A program made the translations under genes and the position numbers. Shown in pieces: positions 7,119-9,951 of a stretch of DNA of 9,951 nucleotides (the first letter of the stretch is position 1; every line of letters begins with the position of its first letter). Source of the DNA: Candidatus Krumholzibacteriia bacterium (lineage in GTDB: Bacteria > Krumholzibacteriota > Krumholzibacteria > WVZY01 > JAKEHA01); contig JAOTVO010000080.1 in the NCBI GenBank assembly GCA_029863355.1, positions 1 to 9,951 of the forward strand, read 5' to 3'. The notes below the pieces were generated by a model. It was not told where the DNA came from, did no database searches, and saw nothing but the letters and a program-made list of their open reading frames with translations.

Positions 7119-8231
7119 ATGACAACGACAGCGAATCTGCGATCCACAGTGGCCGGCGCGGTCGCCGCTGGATTATTGGTGGCGGTGGCGGGGGGGGCGG
7201 CGGCCAACAAAGTCGAGCGCGAGGAGCGCAAGACCGTGACCGTCAGCGACCAGACGCGTATCGTGGTCAAGAACGCGCGGGGCAAGACGGCGGTGGTGGG
7301 TAGCAGCGAGGCGCGCGCGATCACGATAGTCGCCCGCAAGATCGTCCGGGAGCGCGACGCGGCCCGGGCCGAGCGCATGCTCGACGAGCTCAGGTTCGAA
7401 GTGCTGGAGCGCGACGGCGAAATCGTAGTGGAGACGCACGGCGACGACGTGAGCGAGAACCGCCGCCTGTGGGCGCTGATCGGAAGGGGCGAAGTGGCCG
7501 TCATCGACTACACCATAGAGGTGCCGCGGTCGTTCAGCGCCGACGTGCAGGCCTCCGGCGGGCGCATCCGCGTCACTGGTCTCGCAGGTGCCGCGCGCGC
7601 GACCGCGACCAGCGGCGACATCGTCCTCCTCGATATCGGGGGCGACGCGCTCGCCGAAGTCACCAGCGGGAGCATCGAGGTCCGCGGTGTGCGCGGCGAT
7701 CTCAAGGCGCGCGCGACCAGCGGTGAGACCGTGGTCGAGCGCGTGGAAGGGGACCTGGTGGCGGAAGCGACCAGCGGTGACGTCGTCGCGTCGCGCGTGG
7801 GCGGCAACGCCTTCGTGCGCCTGGTGTCCGGTGACCTGGTGCTCGACGGGTGCCTGGGCGACGTAACGCTCCGGACCTCGAGCGGAGACGCGTCGATCCA
7901 GGATGCCGGCGGCGGCGTGAGCGCGCAGTCCTCGAGCGGCGACCTCGAAGTGGACATCGTGCCGGTCGGCGAGAAGGACTTTCGCCTGTCGACCTCCAGC
8001 GGCGACGTCGCCGTCGTCTATCCCGCGCGGGAGGACTGCGGCTTCCGGCTGGAGGTGCGCACCAGCAGCGGGAACATCCAGGGCGACATGGCCATCAGGC
8101 TCGACAAGATCACCCGTCGCGAGCTGCGCGGCATCGTGGGCAGCGGCTCCGCCCACATCGTGATCGAGACGGCGAGCGGCGACGTGACCATCGTGGAGAA
8201 GAAGAAGGGGAAAGAGCAAGGCAAGGACTAG
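7119..8231 (+). CDS. Exported DUF4097-family beta-repeat protein
   Basis: The 370-residue protein has a clear signal peptide at 1-29 (core AGAVAAGLLVAVAGGAAA). Residues 30-140 form a beta-rich entry domain with a charged helix near 75-92. Residues 145-360 are a series of short beta repeats, each opening with (T/S)-S-G-(D/S/E/N) and a V/I-rich strand, the hallmark of DUF4097 'putative adhesin' proteins. SG pairs sit at 165, 183, 201, 219, 237, 255 and 273, exactly 18 residues apart, then less regularly at 294, 317 and 353. The tail (KKKGKEQGKD) is highly charged. The protein is predicted periplasmic or surface-exposed; no membrane anchor or sorting domain is seen. The ATG at 7119 is chosen over an ATG at 6990 because it begins the signal peptide and follows GGGGGAGG. 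It sits between the sigma and anti-sigma genes, hinting at a role in that circuit, as sensor or target. Confidence 0.82.
   Translation: MTTTANLRSTVAGAVAAGLLVAVAGGAAANKVEREERKTVTVSDQTRIVVKNARGKTAVVGSSEARAITIVARKIVRERDAARAERMLDELRFEVLERDGEIVVETHGDDVSENRRLWALIGRGEVAVIDYTIEVPRSFSADVQASGGRIRVTGLAGAARATATSGDIVLLDIGGDALAEVTSGSIEVRGVRGDLKARATSGETVVERVEGDLVAEATSGDVVASRVGGNAFVRLVSGDLVLDGCLGDVTLRTSSGDASIQDAGGGVSAQSSSGDLEVDIVPVGEKDFRLSTSSGDVAVVYPAREDCGFRLEVRTSSGNIQGDMAIRLDKITRRELRGIVGSGSAHIVIETASGDVTIVEKKKGKEQGKD
7561..7946 (+). repeat. In-phase 54-bp coding repeats of the DUF4097 protein
   Basis: The AGC/TCC/TCG-GGx codon pairs marking each repeat recur every 54 bp from 7611. The 11-mer GCGACCAGCGG occurs at 7605, 7713 and 7767, spaced 108 and 54 bp, and a near copy (GTCACCAGCGG) lies at 7659. 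The DNA between these anchors has diverged, so this is an old protein-level repeat rather than a fresh tandem duplication. Confidence 0.75.
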
Positions 8232-8235
8232 GACA

Positions 8236-8883
8236 GTGGACTGCACAACCGTCAATAACATCGTCCAGGACTACCTCGATGCGCGTCTGCCCGTACTCGA
8301 TCGCAACGAGTTCGTTCGGCACGTCTCGGAGTGCCCCGAGTGCGAGACGGCGGTGCTGGCTTGGCGTGAAGTGTTCTCGCACTTGCGGAAGATCGAGCGC
8401 GTCCGTGCACCGGAGCGGGTGAGCCGCGGCGTCATGAGCCACCTGCGCGCCGAAGGCCTCGTGTACGAACCCCGGGTCCCCACACCGCGGCGTGTGGTGG
8501 CACGCTTCCTCGGGCTGCCCGCCGTCGCGAAGTATCCTCTTGCCGCGGCACTGGTCGTTGCCACACTATACGTGCCGTTGGCCGCGGTGCTCGGGCTCGC
8601 CGGCGGCTCGTACGGGTCCTACACCGAAGCGCTTACCAGTGCCTACGGGACCGTCGAGGGCGCCCTGCGCGGCGTATCGTTCCTGTCGCGCGTGCTGGAT
8701 TCGCTGGCGAACCACGTGCGCGCGGCCGGTGCCGTCGCCCAGGCTCTGCTCTCCGTGCTCGCGTCCGCGGGCGTTGAACGGCTGCTGCTGGGAGGGGCGC
8801 TGGTGCTGGGCAGCGCCGCGTTCGTTGCCAGCTGGTTGGCACGGCGGAAGAGGGCCGCCCGCAATGTCACGGTACGTATCTAG
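8236..8883 (+). CDS. Zinc-finger (ZAS/zf-HC2-type) membrane anti-sigma factor
   Basis: The 215-residue protein opens with MDCTTVNNIVQDYLDARLP and carries HVSECPEC, giving H29-x3-C33-x2-C36 plus C3, the zinc-binding pattern of anti-sigma factors that clamp ECF sigma factors. Two membrane spans are predicted at about 101-123 and 180-202, separated by roughly 55 residues that would lie outside the membrane. The C-terminus (ARRKRAARN) is basic, so both ends should be cytoplasmic; most such factors have one span. The likely role is to hold the sigma factor encoded at 6371 inactive until an envelope signal arrives. The GTG start at 8236 lies 4 nt after the DUF4097 stop, with AAGGA at 8223-8227 (8-nt spacing), so translation is probably coupled. 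Its 3' end overlaps the next gene by 20 nt. Partner assignment is inferred from context. Confidence 0.85.
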   Translation: MDCTTVNNIVQDYLDARLPVLDRNEFVRHVSECPECETAVLAWREVFSHLRKIERVRAPERVSRGVMSHLRAEGLVYEPRVPTPRRVVARFLGLPAVAKYPLAAALVVATLYVPLAAVLGLAGGSYGSYTEALTSAYGTVEGALRGVSFLSRVLDSLANHVRAAGAVAQALLSVLASAGVERLLLGGALVLGSAAFVASWLARRKRAARNVTVRI

Positions 8884-9951
8884 CCTGATTCACGCGTGCG
8901 TCGCGGCCACGGCCGCGGTGCTCGTGCTCGGTTGGACAACCCCTGCGGCGGGGCAGACCGCCGACGAGACTCCCGAATCCACTGCCGATACCACCGCCGT
9001 CGATGGCGACGCCGGGCGTAAGCCGACGGGGCGGGTACGCATCAGCATCGACGAAAGCGGAATCAGCGTCGAGGGCGAGGCGCGCCGCGCCGGCGACGAA
9101 GGCGAGTGGGTAGAGGTGCGCGACGAGCGCGGCTTCCGGGAGAAAGGGGTAGACGTCGTCAAGTTCGGCGAGAGCGTGCTCGTGGCGCGCGACGAGGTGG
9201 TGCGCGGCGACCTCATCGTGTTCGGCGACAACGCCGTGATCGAGGGCCGCGTGGGCGGTAACGTGGTGGTGCTCGGGGGCAACGTCCGGGCGCGGTCGGG
9301 AGCCGAGATAAAGGGCGATGTCGTCGTCCTCGGGGGCACGCTCGAGGAAGACGACGATGTGCTCATCCACGGCGAGCGCGTCGTCCTCGAGGATTTCATC
9401 ACCCTGCACAACCTGGACGGCCTCTTCGGCTACGGCGACGCCTGGATATGGCGCGTTCTGCTTCCCCTGGGCCTGTTCGTCAAGCTCGTGCTCGCGTTCA
9501 TCGTCCTGCTGTTCATGCGCGAGCGCGTGGCGGTGGCCGGTGAGCACCTGGCGGCCAGCTACCTGAAGGGCTTCGGCGCCGGACTGCTGGCGGTCGTGCT
9601 CGGACTGATTGCCCTCGTCATCGTGATGGTCCCCCTGGTGATCACCCTCGTCGGCATTCCCATCGCCATCCTCCTGGTGGTGAGCTGCGTCGGTGTGTTC
9701 ATCATCGGCTGGGCTATCTTTGCCTGCACCCTGGGCCGCATGATCGCCGAACGCCTGCAGTTGCAGACGACCAATCCGTATGCCTTCGTCCTCATCGGGG
9801 CACTGGTCATCACGCTGCCCGACATCGTCGCCTTCGGGCTGAGTATCGCGCACGTGGGCGCGTTGCTCCCCGTGTTCTGGGCGTTCAAGGTGTTCGCGTG
9901 GATGGTGCGCAGCTTCGCGTACGTGAGCGGGCTGGGCGCGATCGTGCTGAG
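8864..9951 (+). CDS. Bactofilin-like polymer-forming domain with multi-span membrane C-terminus, partial
   Basis: The first 362 residues are present; the frame is open at the right edge. Residues 1-31 form a signal peptide (core AATAAVLVLGW, cleavage near PAAG-Q). A low-complexity acidic linker (32-55) follows. Residues 95-178 resemble the short beta-helix turns of bactofilin/polymer-forming proteins: VRGDLIVFGDNAVIEGRVGG, then NVVVLGGN, GDVVVLGGTLEED and LIHGERVVL. From about 196 on come several membrane spans (196-217, 236-257, 261-288, 306-327 and 332-350, approximate), so the beta domain should lie on the periplasmic side and be anchored by the membrane half. Classical bactofilins are cytoplasmic, so a signal peptide plus membrane domain is unusual for that comparison. 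The ATG at 8864 lies inside the anti-sigma gene (20-nt overlap) with GAGG about 11 nt upstream, implying coupled translation. Function is unknown; envelope organisation or sensing is an inference. Confidence 0.75.
   Translation, partial: MSRYVSSLIHACVAATAAVLVLGWTTPAAGQTADETPESTADTTAVDGDAGRKPTGRVRISIDESGISVEGEARRAGDEGEWVEVRDERGFREKGVDVVKFGESVLVARDEVVRGDLIVFGDNAVIEGRVGGNVVVLGGNVRARSGAEIKGDVVVLGGTLEEDDDVLIHGERVVLEDFITLHNLDGLFGYGDAWIWRVLLPLGLFVKLVLAFIVLLFMRERVAVAGEHLAASYLKGFGAGLLAVVLGLIALVIVMVPLVITLVGIPIAILLVVSCVGVFIIGWAIFACTLGRMIAERLQLQTTNPYAFVLIGALVITLPDIVAFGLSIAHVGALLPVFWAFKVFAWMVRSFAYVSGLGAIVL

Noticed and set aside
7605..7950. Regular 54-bp repeats as a CRISPR or tandem-repeat array
   Set aside because: The repeats are in frame within one gene and diverge between the anchors; there are no conserved direct repeats with unique spacers.
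7173..8261. 362-residue minus-strand frame opposite the DUF4097 gene
   Set aside because: It is an antisense shadow rich in His, Ala and Asp with no recognisable motif, and it ignores the clear repeats on the plus strand.
8867..9853. 328-residue minus-strand frame opposite the bactofilin-like gene
   Set aside because: It is a His/Glu/Asp-rich mirror of the plus-strand hydrophobic and beta segments; no domain, promoter or binding site was seen.

Overview
The window is GC-rich throughout. Secreted proteins carry FlgD-Ig-like C-terminal sorting domains (NAPNPFNPATT motif), and a gingipain-type (C25) protease is present. An initiator tRNA, enolase and an FtsB-like gene are all bacterial in type. 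Together these suggest an uncultured member of the FCB-like bacteria (Candidatus Eisenbacteria, Krumholzibacteriota or Latescibacterota type). The phylum is an inference from these features, not something the sequence proves.

Layout. (1) Bases 1-780, minus strand: the first 260 residues of a secreted C25 (gingipain-like) peptidase, cut by the window edge, with a strong sigma70-type promoter immediately upstream. (2) Bases 884-2473, minus strand: a two-gene periplasmic redox operon, with a stand-alone DsbD/ScsB N-terminal-like protein followed by a redoxin with a DCPF site. It ends in a hairpin terminator whose tail overlaps the -35 box of the peptidase gene. (3) Bases 2474-2802: a divergent intergenic region. 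(4) Bases 2803-4230, plus strand: an exported protein with fibronectin-III-like domains and a C-terminal sorting domain. (5) Bases 4270-4300: a hairpin that can terminate both this gene and the convergent tRNA. (6) Bases 4311-6201, minus strand: enolase, an FtsB/DivIC-like division protein 13 nt behind it, then an initiator tRNA-Met with its own promoter. (7) Bases 6371-9951, plus strand: a cell-envelope regulatory locus made of an ECF sigma factor, an exported DUF4097 beta-repeat protein, a zinc-finger anti-sigma factor with two membrane spans, and a bactofilin-like membrane protein that runs off the right edge.

How the genes fit together. Enolase, ftsB and tRNA-fMet are housekeeping. The rest concerns the envelope and secretion: a protease and a cysteine-paired adhesin-like protein flank a thiol-redox gene pair, and the right third looks like a sigma/anti-sigma circuit with two beta-repeat surface or periplasmic proteins built into it. 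That right-hand locus is the most interesting part, because the sigma and anti-sigma genes are separated by the DUF4097 gene and the anti-sigma gene overlaps the bactofilin-like gene by 20 nt.
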